From Streptomyces actinomycinicus (GTDB lineage Bacteria; Actinomycetota; Actinomycetes; Streptomycetales; Streptomycetaceae), in the NCBI RefSeq assembly GCF_016741775.1, contig NZ_JAERRK010000005.1, positions 1 through 64,000 of the forward strand: DNA of 64,000 nucleotides, written 5' to 3'. A model generated the notes under the pieces. That model was not told where the DNA came from. It worked only from the letters and a program-made list of their open reading frames with translations, and made no database searches. This document shows, in pieces, positions 63,990 through 64,000 of the stretch; the first letter of the stretch is position 1; each line of letters begins with the position of its first letter. The position numbers were made by a program, and so were the translations under genes.

Positions 63990-64000
63990 GGTGCACTCCT

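Overview
The window is very GC-rich, codes with G/C-ending codons, uses many GTG starts and is dense in NRPS/PKS, P450, LmbU, SARP, LAL and TetR genes. This is a Streptomyces (or very close actinomycete) chromosome segment carrying several specialised-metabolite loci side by side. All identifications were made by reading motifs; no database search was possible.

Locus 1 (1 to about 11.5 kb, perhaps to 16.8 kb). The window opens inside the last module of an NRPS (N-methyltransferase remnant, A-domain tail, PCP, thioesterase). It is followed by a DUF6875-like protein, a kynurenine formamidase-type hydrolase, tryptophan 2,3-dioxygenase, kynureninase and a small-molecule methyltransferase. Then come an LmbU-family regulator, a TetR repressor divergent from a siderophore-interacting flavoreductase, and a DrrA/DrrB-type exporter. 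This set is what an actinomycin-type cluster uses to build 4-methyl-3-hydroxyanthranilate from tryptophan, finish the peptide with N-methyl-valine and export the product; the rest would lie left of the window. An SDR/TetR pair with a perfect 18-bp palindrome, a P450, a ketopantoate reductase-like protein and a PPOX-fold flavoprotein follow.

Regulatory and small loci (17 to 25 kb). A LuxR-type HTH regulator lies beside a 66-aa exported peptide with two DTGWG repeats. A diiron (ferritin-like) oxygenase and a DHA2 efflux pump are divergent from a large LAL regulator.

Locus 2 (25 to 57 kb) is a hybrid NRPS-PKS cluster. A leftward, overlapping operon encodes a DUF5829 protein, NRPS A-PCP-C-A-PCP, NRPS C-A(with an inserted luciferase-like monooxygenase)-PCP, PKS KS-AT-ACP-reductase, amidohydrolase, MbtH protein, flavin reductase, acyl-CoA carboxylase beta and a tiny epsilon-like subunit. 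To the right are a SARP activator, stand-alone ACP and KAS II, GMC oxidoreductase, F420-type LLM oxidoreductase, alpha/beta hydrolase, two tandem methyltransferases with near-identical 5' halves, hotdog thioesterase, P450, MFS exporter and a KAS III-like acyltransferase with Ser at the Cys position. By-eye pocket readings suggest aromatic, branched aliphatic, glycine, then one polyketide extension and reductive release. I cannot name the product.

Right edge (57 to 64 kb). A secreted L,D-transpeptidase is followed by a natural fusion of ferredoxin reductase and cytochrome P450, preceded by an overlapping 43-codon gene. Next come a GNAT acetyltransferase and a P450 gene preceded by a 29-aa, aromatic-rich peptide gene with a strong ribosome binding site. 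That last pair, with an 11-bp hairpin between its genes, looks like a P450-modified ribosomal peptide system cut by the window end and is the most interesting candidate here. Minisatellite arrays (16, 25, 35, 48 bp) recur between genes throughout. No rRNA, tRNA, insertion sequence or CRISPR array was seen.
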